Shown: piece by piece, positions 41,799-49,567 of the stretch
Layout: each line of letters begins with the position of its first letter
Numbering within the stretch: the stretch's first letter is position 1
Source of the DNA: Betaproteobacteria bacterium HGW-Betaproteobacteria-16
Lineage (GTDB): Bacteria > Pseudomonadota > Gammaproteobacteria > Burkholderiales > Burkholderiaceae_C
Direction of reading: 5' to 3'
DNA length: 64,000 nt
Assembly: GCA_002840835.1 (NCBI GenBank)
Contig: PHCQ01000013.1
Span: 1 to 64,000, forward strand
Notes under the pieces: generated by a model
Told to the model about the DNA's origin: nothing
Database searches by the model: none
Seen by the model: only the letters and a program-made list of their open reading frames with translations
Translations under genes and position numbers: made by a program

Positions 41799-42626
41799 AT
41801 GTTGTCCCTCTCACTCGGTCCGATCGCACTGCCGGTGGCACCCCTGGTGCTGTTGTGCGCCGTATGGGGCACCTCCTTTCTCGCTTCTCGCCTCGCGCGC
41901 AAGAGCGAAGACGCGGCTCAGAGCGAAGTGGCTGGCAACACCGTGTTCCACGCCGCGCTGGTCGGCTTGCTGGCAGCGCGCCTGGCCTACCTGGTCATCC
42001 ACGCCGATGCCTACCTCGCGTCGCCGCTGTCGGCGCTGGATGTGCGTGACGGCGGCTGGTACGCACCTGCGGGAATGGTCGCTGGTTTGGCGTGGTTGGC
42101 ATGGCGCAGCCTGCGCTGGCCAAGGCTGAAAAAAGCCTGGCTCGTGAGCAGTCTGGTCGGTGTGACCGTCTGGTGGCTCGCATCCACCGCGATCGGTCTG
42201 GCTGGCTCGCCGTCCATGCCGGCTGTGGAGCTGGCCGCACTGGGAGGAGGCGAATCCACCACCCTTTCACAGGCTGCCCGGGGGCGGCCGGTGGTCGTCA
42301 ACCTGTGGGCGACCTGGTGCGCACCCTGCCGCGTCGAGATGCCCATGCTGGCCGCCGCGCAACAGCGCGAGGCGGCGGTGGGCTTCCTCTTCGTCAACCA
42401 GGGCGAGTCGCCAGCCGCCGTGCAGGCCTACCTGCGCAAGGAAGGCCTGCCCCTGCGCGAGGTTCTGCTCGACAAGGGATCGAAGCTAGGTGAAGCCATT
42501 GGCTCACGCGGCATTCCCGTCACACTCTTCTACGATGCACAGGGCAGACAGGTGGATGCGCACTTCGGCCTTCTCAACGCCGCCGCGCTGGAGAGCCGCC
42601 TGCGCCAGCTTCGCCCAACCCGATGA
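41799..42626 (+). CDS. TlpA-like thioredoxin with N-terminal Lgt-like membrane domain
   Basis: 275-residue membrane-anchored thiol-disulfide protein. Residues about 1-125 contain four hydrophobic segments; one has VFHAALVGLLAARLAYLVIH and YLASPLSALDVRDGGWYAPA, which resemble part of prolipoprotein diacylglyceryl transferase. The C-terminal thioredoxin domain (about 145-275) has the redox motif NLWATWCAPCRVEMPMLAAA and the cis-proline loop SRGIPVTLFYDAQGR. The catalytic domain should face the periplasm. It starts 3 bp after the hydrolase gene. It may reduce or trap oxidised or persulfidated periplasmic thiols; this is inferred from position. Confidence 0.88.
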   Translation: MLSLSLGPIALPVAPLVLLCAVWGTSFLASRLARKSEDAAQSEVAGNTVFHAALVGLLAARLAYLVIHADAYLASPLSALDVRDGGWYAPAGMVAGLAWLAWRSLRWPRLKKAWLVSSLVGVTVWWLASTAIGLAGSPSMPAVELAALGGGESTTLSQAARGRPVVVNLWATWCAPCRVEMPMLAAAQQREAAVGFLFVNQGESPAAVQAYLRKEGLPLREVLLDKGSKLGEAIGSRGIPVTLFYDAQGRQVDAHFGLLNAAALESRLRQLRPTR

Positions 42627-42639
42627 ATACCGTCACCCC

Positions 42640-43281
42640 ATGAACACAGACACAAAGAAGACCTCACCGTTCAGCGCACCTGCCCAGACCTGGAACCAGC
42701 GCTTTGCCGCGTCCGGTTTCCTGTTCGGTTCAGCGCCCAATGCCTGGCTGCGTGAGCACGCATCCGTCTGGTCACCAGGCGACCGGGTGCTGTGTGTGGC
42801 AGATGGTGAAGGCCGAAACAGCGTGTGGCTTGCGGAACAGGGGCTCACGGTGGATGCCTTCGATATCGCCGAGATCGGCGTGGCTAAAGCACGGGACCTG
42901 GCCGCGCAGCGGGGCGTGACCGTCAACTTCACTGTGGCCGATTGCGATGACTACGCCTGGCCCGAAGCGGCCTGCGACGGTGTGGCGGCCATCTTCGTGC
43001 AGTTTGCAGACCCGGCCCTGCGCGAGCGGCTGTTCGCGCGCATGGTGCGCGCGCTGAAACCCGGCGGTCATCTGGTGTTGCAGGGCTACACGCCCCAGCA
43101 GCTGGAATACAAGACCGGCGGGCCGCCACTGGCGTCGCACCTCTACACCGAGGCCCTGTTGCGCGAAGCGTTCGCCGAACTCGACATCGTGAGCTTGCGC
43201 GAATACGAAGCGGACCTGGCGGAAGGCAGCGGTCACCATGGCCGCTCGGCGCTGATCGGGCTGGTGGCGCGGCGACGCTGA
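42640..43281 (+). CDS. Class I SAM-dependent methyltransferase (TehB/thiol-methyltransferase-like)
   Basis: 213-residue soluble methyltransferase. The start TWNQRFAASGFLFGSAPNAW with WSPGDRVLCVADGEGRNSVW is that of TehB/thiopurine-type enzymes, where motif I VLCVADGEGRN binds SAM. Motif II VNFTVADCDDYAW and the C-terminal ALLREAFAELDIVSLREYEA follow. Enzymes of this type methylate tellurite, selenium compounds or thiols. It follows the TlpA-like gene by 13 bp. A role in thiol methylation within the sulfur island is a guess from context. Confidence 0.87.
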   Translation: MNTDTKKTSPFSAPAQTWNQRFAASGFLFGSAPNAWLREHASVWSPGDRVLCVADGEGRNSVWLAEQGLTVDAFDIAEIGVAKARDLAAQRGVTVNFTVADCDDYAWPEAACDGVAAIFVQFADPALRERLFARMVRALKPGGHLVLQGYTPQQLEYKTGGPPLASHLYTEALLREAFAELDIVSLREYEADLAEGSGHHGRSALIGLVARRR

Positions 43282-43313
43282 TACCCCATGAATGACAGAA
43301 CGACAAAAACGAC

Positions 43314-43781
43314 ATGACCGGCAACGACAGCTTTGCGCGCCACCTGGGCACCGTCCTGGTTGCGTTGCAGTTCATCTGGATCGTGCTTCTGGCGTGGTTG
43401 GCTCTGCCGGCATTTTTTGCGGCACGTGCACCGATCGGCGCCTGGATCTGCGCCATGCTGGGCGTGCTGCTGGGCCTGTGGGCCTTGTCCAGCAACCGGC
43501 TGGGCAATTTCAACATCCGGCCGGCGCCTCGCGCAGGGGGGACGCTGGTTCAGCAAGGCCCCTACCGCTGGATCCGCCACCCGATGTACACCTCGGTGAT
43601 CGCAGTGGGTGTGGCCTGTGCCTGGGCCAGCGGTCACTGGCTGGCCTGGCTGGCATTGTGCGCGCTCGTCGTTGTGCTGGTGGTCAAGGCCGTCTTCGAG
43701 GAGCGCTGGATGGTCCAGGCGCATCCCGCCTACGCCGTCTACCGCCAGCGCACGCGGCGGTTCCTGCCTTGGCTGTTCTGA
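43314..43781 (+). CDS. Isoprenylcysteine carboxyl methyltransferase-family membrane methyltransferase
   Basis: 155-residue membrane protein of the ICMT/PEMT fold. Four hydrophobic segments surround the SAM-binding signature LVQQGPYRWIRHPMYTSVIA, with the late HPAYAVYRQRTRRFLPWLF tail typical of the family. Bacterial members act on varied thiols or lipids, and one relative, MddA, methylates methanethiol. It is 32 bp after the soluble methyltransferase. Which substrate it uses is unknown. Confidence 0.88.
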   Translation: MTGNDSFARHLGTVLVALQFIWIVLLAWLALPAFFAARAPIGAWICAMLGVLLGLWALSSNRLGNFNIRPAPRAGGTLVQQGPYRWIRHPMYTSVIAVGVACAWASGHWLAWLALCALVVVLVVKAVFEERWMVQAHPAYAVYRQRTRRFLPWLF

Positions 43782-43836
43782 CGCCAACCGACCATCCAGA
43801 CACTGCTCCTCAACGCGAAACCGATCCGGACCCGAC

Positions 43837-44550
43837 ATGATCCCCATCCAGACCCAATCCGCCTGGCGCGGCACCTCTGATTGCCGGTCTTGCGCCGTGC
43901 GTGAACTGGCGCTGTTTTCCAACCTCAATGAAGAAGACTTCGTCCACATTCATGCGCCGATCGACGACCTGGCCTACCGGGTGAATCAGGTCATCTTCAG
44001 CGAAGGGGAAGAGGCCACCGGCATCTTCACGCTGCGTTCCGGCATGCTGAAACTGTCGCGCGTCACGGGAGACGGTCGTCGGCGCATCCTCCGCCTGCTG
44101 CGGCCGGGCGATGTGGTCGGTCTGGAAGCCCTGGCCACCGGGCGCTACGACAGCGAAGCTGCCGCTCTCACCAGCGCAACGCTGTGCCGCATTCCCACCG
44201 AGGTGGTGCACCGGCTGAGCCAGCAGTCGTCGCGCATGCACGCGGGCCTGCTCAACAAATGGCAGAAGACGCTGCGCGAGGCCGACGATTGGCTGGCCTC
44301 CATCAACTTCGGCACGGCGCGTCAGCGGGTGTGCCAGTTCATCTTGAAAATGCGCCACGCCACGGACCCGGGCATCGCCACGCTGTTCTCGCGCGAAGAC
44401 ATGGGGGCCATGATGGACCTGAAGCTCGAAACGGTGAGCCGCGAGGTATCCGCCCTGGTGAAGGCTGGAGCCATTCAGCCGATCGACAAACAGGGGCGCC
44501 TCTACCGCATCGTGGACGAAGCCATGCTGCAACCATCAGCGGGCAACTGA
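43837..44550 (+). CDS. Crp/Fnr-family transcriptional regulator (FNR-like)
   Basis: 237-residue regulator with an N-terminal cyclic-nucleotide-type beta-roll (about residues 38-140) and a C-terminal HTH. The recognition segment MMDLKLETVSREVSALVKAG has the E-x2-S-R pattern of FNR, so TTGAT-type boxes are expected as targets. Cysteines at about 16 and 19 (DCRSCA) and 117 (LCRIP) match three of the four iron-sulfur ligands of E. coli FNR; the one following the first pair is absent. A [4Fe-4S] oxygen sensor or a thiol/NO sensor are both possible. It starts 56 bp after the ICMT gene and precedes the peroxiredoxin gene, which has an FNR-like box upstream. Confidence 0.9.
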   Translation: MIPIQTQSAWRGTSDCRSCAVRELALFSNLNEEDFVHIHAPIDDLAYRVNQVIFSEGEEATGIFTLRSGMLKLSRVTGDGRRRILRLLRPGDVVGLEALATGRYDSEAAALTSATLCRIPTEVVHRLSQQSSRMHAGLLNKWQKTLREADDWLASINFGTARQRVCQFILKMRHATDPGIATLFSREDMGAMMDLKLETVSREVSALVKAGAIQPIDKQGRLYRIVDEAMLQPSAGN

Positions 44551-44602
44551 CACGGTCATGCGTATCCGGCTATCAGCGGCATAGTGCAAGTCAACCGGCG
44601 CA

Positions 44603-44616
44603 TTGATCCATGTCAT
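44603..44616. promoter_or_regulatory. FNR-like box upstream of the peroxiredoxin gene
   Basis: TTGAT-CCAT-GTCAT; the left half-site is perfect and the right half (consensus ATCAA) matches poorly. It lies 90 bp before the peroxiredoxin start and right after the FNR-type gene, whose product has the matching recognition helix. Confidence 0.45.
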
Positions 44617-44705
44617 GCGGGCTACCTGGTGGGGGTCTGACACTGAAGTCATCGAACAGGGATGTCCTGCTCGGTTCAATCATTCACCTTCTCAAGGAGT
44701 TCCCC

Positions 44706-45344
44706 ATGGAAACCGTATCCAGCTTCCCCCGCCTCAACGAACCCGCGCCGGCCTTCAAGGCCACCACCACCCATGGCGAACGCAGCCTGGACGACTACAA
44801 AGGCAAGTGGCTGATCCTGTTCTCGCACCCCGCCGATTTCACACCGGTGTGCACCACCGAGTTCATCGCCTTTGCCAAGGCCGCCGACAAGTTCAAGAGC
44901 ATGAACTGCGAACTGCTGGGCCTGTCCATCGACAGCATCTACTCGCACCTGGCCTGGATGCAGAGCATCAAGAACAACTTCGGCATCGAGATTCCCTTTC
45001 CCATCATCGATGACATCAAGATGGACGTGGCGCGCGCCTACGGCATGATCCACCCCGGCGCGGCCGACACCCAGGCCGTGCGCGCCACCTTCTTCATCGA
45101 TCCCGAAGGCAAGCTGCGCGCCATGGTGTACTACCCCATGAGCAACGGCCGTTCGATCGACGAATTCGTGCGCCTGCTCACCGCCATGCAGACCAGCGAT
45201 GCCAACAAGATCGCCACGCCTGAAGGCTGGACGCCAGGCTGTGATGTCATCGTCCCGCCGCCCAAGACGCCTGCGGCGATCGAGACCCGAAAAGGCGAGG
45301 GCTACGCCATGAAGGACTGGTACTTCGCCACGCGCCCGCTCTGA
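44706..45344 (+). CDS. Peroxiredoxin (Prx6/AhpC type)
   Basis: 212-residue peroxiredoxin. The peroxidatic Cys at about 49 lies in SHPADFTPVCTTEF, with GLSIDSIYSHLAWM and the C-terminal extension TPEGWTPGCDVIVPPPKTPA. The Cys in the WTPGC segment could resolve, so either one- or two-Cys chemistry is possible. Long C-termini of this kind are typical of the Prx6 subgroup. The ATG at 44706 follows CAAGGAG at good spacing. It reduces hydroperoxides and perhaps polysulfides. It faces the FisR-like gene tail to tail. Confidence 0.94.
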   Translation: METVSSFPRLNEPAPAFKATTTHGERSLDDYKGKWLILFSHPADFTPVCTTEFIAFAKAADKFKSMNCELLGLSIDSIYSHLAWMQSIKNNFGIEIPFPIIDDIKMDVARAYGMIHPGAADTQAVRATFFIDPEGKLRAMVYYPMSNGRSIDEFVRLLTAMQTSDANKIATPEGWTPGCDVIVPPPKTPAAIETRKGEGYAMKDWYFATRPL

Positions 45345-45377
45345 GCGGTTGCCCCCGATGCCCATGGGGCAGAAGCC

Positions 45378-46730
45378 TCAGGCGGCGTCGGGGTCCTCGC
45401 CCATTTCCCGCAGCTTGCGGTAGAGCGACCGCTCACTGATCCCGAGCTTGTGTGCCAGTTCCGCGCGGCTGCCGCGGTGGGCCTTGAGTTCGGCCTGCAG
45501 GGCGGCACGCGCCATGTTGCGTAAGGAGGAGCCCGGGCTCGGTGCGGTGTGCGTTGGCTCCGCTGTCAGGGTACTTCGGCTTTCCACCGAAGGGTATGCC
45601 ACTGCGGTTTCCAGCGCCCGCTCCATGTGTACTGGGTCGATGCTGTTGCCGTCGGCCATCAGGGCCGCCCGCTCCAGCACATTGCGCAGTTCGCGCACAT
45701 TGCCTGGAAACGGGTAACGCTTCAACAGATCCAGCGTGCCGGCAGACAGGCTCAGTCGCCGCTGTGGCGCCACGCGGTCCAGCAGCGCCACGGCCAGCAG
45801 CGGGATGTCTTCTGCCCGCTCCCGCAGCGCCGGCAAAACGATGGGGAAGGTGCTGAGGCGGTAGTACAGGTCTTCACGGAAGCGGCCATCAGCCACCATG
45901 GCTTGCAGGTTGCGGTGTGTGGCCGAGACCACGCGCACGTCGGTGCGCCGCAGCTCGGTGCTGCCCACGCGGCGGTAGGTGCCGCTCTCCAGCAGGCGCA
46001 GCAGCTTGACCTGCATGGCCAGCGGAATGTCGCCCACCTCGTCCAGAAACAGCGTGCCGCCACTGGCGGCTTCCACCAGCCCGGGCTTGCTGGTGTTGGC
46101 CCCCGTGAAGGCGCCGCGCTCATGCCCAAACAGTTCGCTCTCGAACAGGGTCTCCGGCAGACTCGCGCAGTCGACGACCACGAGCGGGTTGGCCGCGCGG
46201 GGGCTGGCATCGTGTACCGCCTGCGCCACCAGTTCCTTGCCAGTGCCGGACTCCCCGAGCAGCAGCACGCTGGCCTGCGACGGCCCCACCCGGGCCACCA
46301 GTTCCAGCATGCGCTGGAAGGCCGCCGATCGTCCCACCAGGCCCTGCCCGGCGGGCCGGCCTTGCGCCACGCGCAGGGGTTCCATCTTTTCGATGAAATA
46401 GGCCTGCTCGCCGCTGGCATCGCGCAGCGGCACCAGCTCGATGTTCACGTACGACTCGCCCTGTGGTGTGTGGTGCAGGTGCAGGACCCGCTCGCGCTGG
46501 CCCGACTCGCGGGCGCGCCCCAGCGGGCAGCTTTCCCCGGCCTGGTCACATGGCACGCTGAAGCGGTGAGACACCTCGTAGCAGGTGCGCCCGATCACCG
46601 AGGCACGCGCGCTGTACTGGCTGCGGTACGCGGCGTTGGCCGCAATGATCCGGTACTGGCGGTCCAGCAGAATGTGCGGCTCGGGCAGGGCTTCCAGGTA
46701 CGACACCAGTTCGGGCAACGCATGGGCCAT
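45378..46730 (-). CDS. fisR: Sigma-54-dependent activator, FisR-type sulfane-sulfur sensor
   Basis: 450-residue sigma-54 enhancer-binding protein. An N-terminal PAS-like sensor (about 1-125) has Cys at 50, 61 and 68 (RTCYEV, SVPCDQ, ESCPLG). Spacing 11 and 7 is identical to Cys53/64/71 of FisR, which sense sulfane sulfur and then allow activation of persulfide-oxidation genes. The AAA+ domain has Walker A LLGESGTGKELVAQ, the sigma-54 contact loop HERGAFTGA and FREDLYYRLSTFPIVLP; the C-terminus ends in a Fis-type HTH AELAHKLGISERSLYRKLRE. The ATG at 46730 puts the cysteines in family register; an in-frame ATG at 46793 is an alternative. It is divergent from the MBL gene at 47136. Confidence 0.9.
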   Translation of the reverse strand: MAHALPELVSYLEALPEPHILLDRQYRIIAANAAYRSQYSARASVIGRTCYEVSHRFSVPCDQAGESCPLGRARESGQRERVLHLHHTPQGESYVNIELVPLRDASGEQAYFIEKMEPLRVAQGRPAGQGLVGRSAAFQRMLELVARVGPSQASVLLLGESGTGKELVAQAVHDASPRAANPLVVVDCASLPETLFESELFGHERGAFTGANTSKPGLVEAASGGTLFLDEVGDIPLAMQVKLLRLLESGTYRRVGSTELRRTDVRVVSATHRNLQAMVADGRFREDLYYRLSTFPIVLPALRERAEDIPLLAVALLDRVAPQRRLSLSAGTLDLLKRYPFPGNVRELRNVLERAALMADGNSIDPVHMERALETAVAYPSVESRSTLTAEPTHTAPSPGSSLRNMARAALQAELKAHRGSRAELAHKLGISERSLYRKLREMGEDPDAA

Positions 46731-46869
46731 CGATTCGGTCTTTCGGCAAGGTTTCACGGACGCCTGGGCCGCAGCTCCGAAGCGATCAAGCATGCTTTCA
46801 GCATCAGTCTACGCTGATATTCAAGCCTTCTGCCGGCGGCGATCTACCGGGTGCCGCCTGCCAGATCCT

Positions 46870-46886
46870 TCTGCCAGTTTGGCAGA
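46870..46886. promoter_or_regulatory. Candidate upstream activating site for the FisR-like regulator
   Basis: Perfect 7-3-7 inverted repeat TCTGCCA-GTT-TGGCAGA. A partial half, TTCTGCCGG, lies about 40 bp to the left. It is 95 bp before the sigma-54 promoter-like site, the usual distance of an enhancer. Confidence 0.6.
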
Positions 46887-46980
46887 CAGGGCGTGGTGCT
46901 GGCGCAAAAGGCACACAACCACTGCGGACGTGATGTGACCAAACGATTGATTTGATTAGGGTTCTTTCTTTTCAGGTCAT

Positions 46981-46996
46981 TGGCACGGGATTTGAA
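46981..46996 (+). promoter_or_regulatory. Sigma-54-type promoter (-24/-12) for the MBL gene
   Basis: TGGCACG-GGAT-TTGAA, compared with consensus TGGCACG-N4-TTGCA. The -24 part is perfect and the spacing is correct; the -12 dinucleotide GC reads GA. The promoter points at the MBL gene, whose start at 47136 would then lie about 130 bp downstream of the transcript start. Confidence 0.55.
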
Positions 46997-47135
46997 AGCC
47001 ATGCGCCACGACACCTTGCGAGCAAGCATTGAACGGCCTTCCGTTGATCAGTGGCAGCACCGTCGAGGAGGTGTGCCTTCAGCACGCACCCATTCATCAA
47101 CCACATACGTTCAGCCCCACAACCCAGGACGCCGC

Positions 47136-47750
47136 GTGTACTTCCGCATCCTTCATGACGAAACCCACGGCTGCATGAGCTATCTGCTGGCCGACATGGA
47201 AGCCGGCGAGGCCGTGCTGGTGGACCCGCGCAGCACCGACGCGCCGGTGCTGGCCGCCATGCTGGCCGAGCACCATTTGCGTCTGCGCTGGCTGCTGCGC
47301 ACCCACGAACACGACGAACAGCTCTCCGGTGAAGCAGCGGCGCTGGACAGTTTGGGTGCGCCACGCATCCAGCATCGCATGCCCAGCCAGCCGATGTGCC
47401 CGGGTGGAGAAGCCGACACACTGGTCTTTGGCAATGAACTGCTGAAGGTGATGTCCACACCAGGCCATACGTCCGGTTGTCTGAGTTTCCTTTGGCGCGA
47501 CAGGTTGTTCTGCGGCGGCCTGCTCTCTGTGGACACCTGCCCCTTTCAGCCGCGCCCGGCCTTGCCAGAGGCGTTGTGGGACAGCGTGTCGCGCCAGGTC
47601 TTTACCTTGCCGGGCGAGACGCTGCTGTTTTATGGCCATGCCGCCCGGGGCAGGGTGGTGTCGAACGTGTTCGAGCAGCGGCGCTGGCATCCATGGTTCG
47701 GCGGTCAGACGCGCGACGAATTCCTCGCACGGGTGCAGACACTCAATTAG
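47136..47750 (+). CDS. Metallo-beta-lactamase-fold protein, degenerate relative of persulfide dioxygenase
   Basis: About 204 residues from a GTG at 47136 (7 bases after AGGA), beginning VYFRILHDETHGCMSYLLAD like ETHE1-type enzymes. The metal motif is changed: LLRTHEHDEQLSGEA in place of THxHADH, so Asp and the last His are Glu and Gln. The later GDTLF loop reads FCGGLLSVDTCPF, without the bridging Asp. His in STPGHTSGCLSFLW and YGHAARG remain. The iron site is therefore doubtful; it may act as a binding protein, a rhodanese-like helper or a changed enzyme. Earlier in-frame starts (47001, 46980) conflict with the sigma-54 promoter. It is the likely target of the divergent FisR-like activator. 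Confidence 0.75.
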   Translation: MYFRILHDETHGCMSYLLADMEAGEAVLVDPRSTDAPVLAAMLAEHHLRLRWLLRTHEHDEQLSGEAAALDSLGAPRIQHRMPSQPMCPGGEADTLVFGNELLKVMSTPGHTSGCLSFLWRDRLFCGGLLSVDTCPFQPRPALPEALWDSVSRQVFTLPGETLLFYGHAARGRVVSNVFEQRRWHPWFGGQTRDEFLARVQTLN

Positions 47751-47793
47751 GACGACGCCCCAGGCACCGCCAGGTCTCGGATGAGCCTTGCGT

Positions 47794-49521
47794 TCAAGCC
47801 GCCTCAGGTCGAACGCTGGCCACGCGGGTCCAGACGCTGGCCGCGTCCTGGGCGGTGGTGCCGCGCCAGGCGATCACCTGATCGGGTCTGACGATCAACA
47901 GGCCCCCGTCCAGCGGATCGCCAACCTGATCAGCAGCCAGCACGAGCAGTTTCACATCGAGCCCTGCCGCGCCGCCCGCGTCTGCCAGGGCTTGCGCTTC
48001 GGCCTGCAAGGGGTCGGGTGCCAGCACGGTCCATTCAAAGCCCAGCAGGTCGTACAGCGAGTGTTCGCCGCCCAGCCAGCAGTGAGGCAGGCGCCCGCCA
48101 GGGTTCGTGGTGGGGACGTATTCATTGGCTTGATCGGTCGGCACATGGTCCGGGTCGCTGAATACCAGTGGCGAGTTGTCATACCTTTCGCCAAAGGTGA
48201 CACCCGGAATGTTGAACTCTCTTCGCACATGCGCGTCCAGCACCGTGCTGGCATGGGCACGCTGCTGTTCGCCCTCGGCGCCTTCGGATTCCAGTGCAGG
48301 CGTGGCCTCGAACAGCCCCACTGAGTCGGCGAACTGACGCGCATAGGCGGTATTGCGCAGACCGATGGGGCGGCGCTCCTGTTCGTAGCTGTCGAGCAGG
48401 GCGGCGTGTGACCGACCCTTGATCACGGCCGCGAGCTTCCAGCCCAGATTGACGGCGTCACCCACAGCGGTGTTGTAGCCCAGGCCCCCAGTGGGCGTGA
48501 ACAGGTGGGCTGCGTCGCCCGCAAGAAACACCTTGCCTTGCTGGAAGCGTTCGGCCACCAGGGAATGGCCTGCGATCCAGATGCCAGTCGACAGAATGTC
48601 AATGTGCAGATCGGGCATGCCGCTGGCCTCGGCAAAGATCCGGCGCGCGTCCTCGTGGGTCCAGTCTTCGGGTGTCTCGTGCGGATGCACCGCAGCGTGG
48701 AAGGCGAACTCGCCACGCCCGTCCACCGAGGCCATGAACACCCGCCGCTCATGGTTGACCGACACATACATCCAGGCCATGTCATGCGGAAACTGCTGGT
48801 AGAACGCCGGTGCGCGCAGGTAGATGGCGAACATCTTTCCGCCCATGAACTGGCGCTGCAGACCGGTTGCACCCCCCATGCGAATGCCCAGTGCGCTGCG
48901 CACAGGACTGCGGGCGCCATCGGCTGCCACCAGGAAGCGGGCGCGCACGGTGACCGGCTTGACGCCTTCTGTGGCGGAGTTCACTTGCGCCGTCACACCG
49001 TCCGGCGTGTCTTCAAAGGACTGCAGCTGCCAGCTGAATTCGATCCGATGGCCTGTGCGGCGTTCGGCGTGTTCGCGCAGCACCGCTTCCACGTATTTCT
49101 GCGACACCCGGTGCGGCAGCTCGGCTGCACTCCAGGAGCCCTTCATCTGCTTGATCTGCTGCGTGGCCTGCGCGGCGGTGGGCAGGCGCAGACGGGCCAG
49201 CTCGTACCGGGCGAAGCGGGTGAAGTAGGCGATATCGGTGGGGTGGTCGCCTGGCAGGCCCAGCGAACGCACCTGTTGCGACACGCCGATGCGACGGAAA
49301 TGCTCCATGGTGCGGGCCTGGGTGGCATTGGCCTGCGGATTGAAGGCCGTGCCTGGTTTCGGGTCAACAACCAGGCAGGCTACATTCCTCAGGCCGAGTT
49401 CATTGGCCAGCATCAGCCCGCAGGGACCCGCCCCGGCGATCAGCACATCCACCTGCAGCTCGCTGCCCTGGCAGGTCTGCAGCTTGCTTGTGGCTTCACT
49501 TGTGGTGGTGTCGTCTGGCAT
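47794..49521 (-). CDS. FAD-dependent monooxygenase (PheA/TfdB family)
   Basis: 575-residue class A flavoprotein hydroxylase. FAD motif VLIAGAGPCGLMLANELG near residue 27, the middle motif RFLVAADGARSPVRSALG and the FAD/ribityl motif VFLAGDAAHLFTPTGGLGYN with VGDAVNLGWKLAAVIKG are intact. The length and C-terminal thioredoxin-like extension match phenol and dichlorophenol hydroxylases (PheA/TfdB, MhpA). It is divergent from a MarR-type gene, a common plan for aromatic-inducible systems. The aromatic substrate is not known, and no ring-cleavage genes are next to it. Confidence 0.93.
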   Translation of the reverse strand: MPDDTTTSEATSKLQTCQGSELQVDVLIAGAGPCGLMLANELGLRNVACLVVDPKPGTAFNPQANATQARTMEHFRRIGVSQQVRSLGLPGDHPTDIAYFTRFARYELARLRLPTAAQATQQIKQMKGSWSAAELPHRVSQKYVEAVLREHAERRTGHRIEFSWQLQSFEDTPDGVTAQVNSATEGVKPVTVRARFLVAADGARSPVRSALGIRMGGATGLQRQFMGGKMFAIYLRAPAFYQQFPHDMAWMYVSVNHERRVFMASVDGRGEFAFHAAVHPHETPEDWTHEDARRIFAEASGMPDLHIDILSTGIWIAGHSLVAERFQQGKVFLAGDAAHLFTPTGGLGYNTAVGDAVNLGWKLAAVIKGRSHAALLDSYEQERRPIGLRNTAYARQFADSVGLFEATPALESEGAEGEQQRAHASTVLDAHVRREFNIPGVTFGERYDNSPLVFSDPDHVPTDQANEYVPTTNPGGRLPHCWLGGEHSLYDLLGFEWTVLAPDPLQAEAQALADAGGAAGLDVKLLVLAADQVGDPLDGGLLIVRPDQVIAWRGTTAQDAASVWTRVASVRPEAA

Positions 49522-49539
49522 GTCTCTGTCTATTTATTT

Positions 49540-49548
49540 AGGTTACCT
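49540..49548. promoter_or_regulatory. Candidate MarR operator between monooxygenase and marR
   Basis: AGGT-T-ACCT within TATTTATTTAGGTTACCTTA, in the 46-bp divergent space. It must overlap both promoters because the space is so short. The palindrome is small, so support is moderate. Confidence 0.4.
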
Positions 49549-49567
49549 TAGTAAAATCATTCTACGC

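Larger units (their letters stand above)
46731..47135. promoter_or_regulatory. 405-bp fisR/MBL intergenic control region
   Basis: No gene is assigned here; a TTG or ATG start upstream of 47136 would place coding sequence over the sigma-54 promoter. The region contains the palindrome at 46870-46886 and the sigma-54 promoter-like site at 46981-46996, about 100 bp apart, as expected for an activator site and promoter. The segment 46931-46975 is AT-rich, which can help DNA looping. Confidence 0.6.

Noticed and set aside
46980-47135. Coding start of the MBL gene at TTG 46980 or ATG 47001
   Set aside because: Both would place the start on or before the sigma-54 promoter-like site, and the extra residues do not look like the family.
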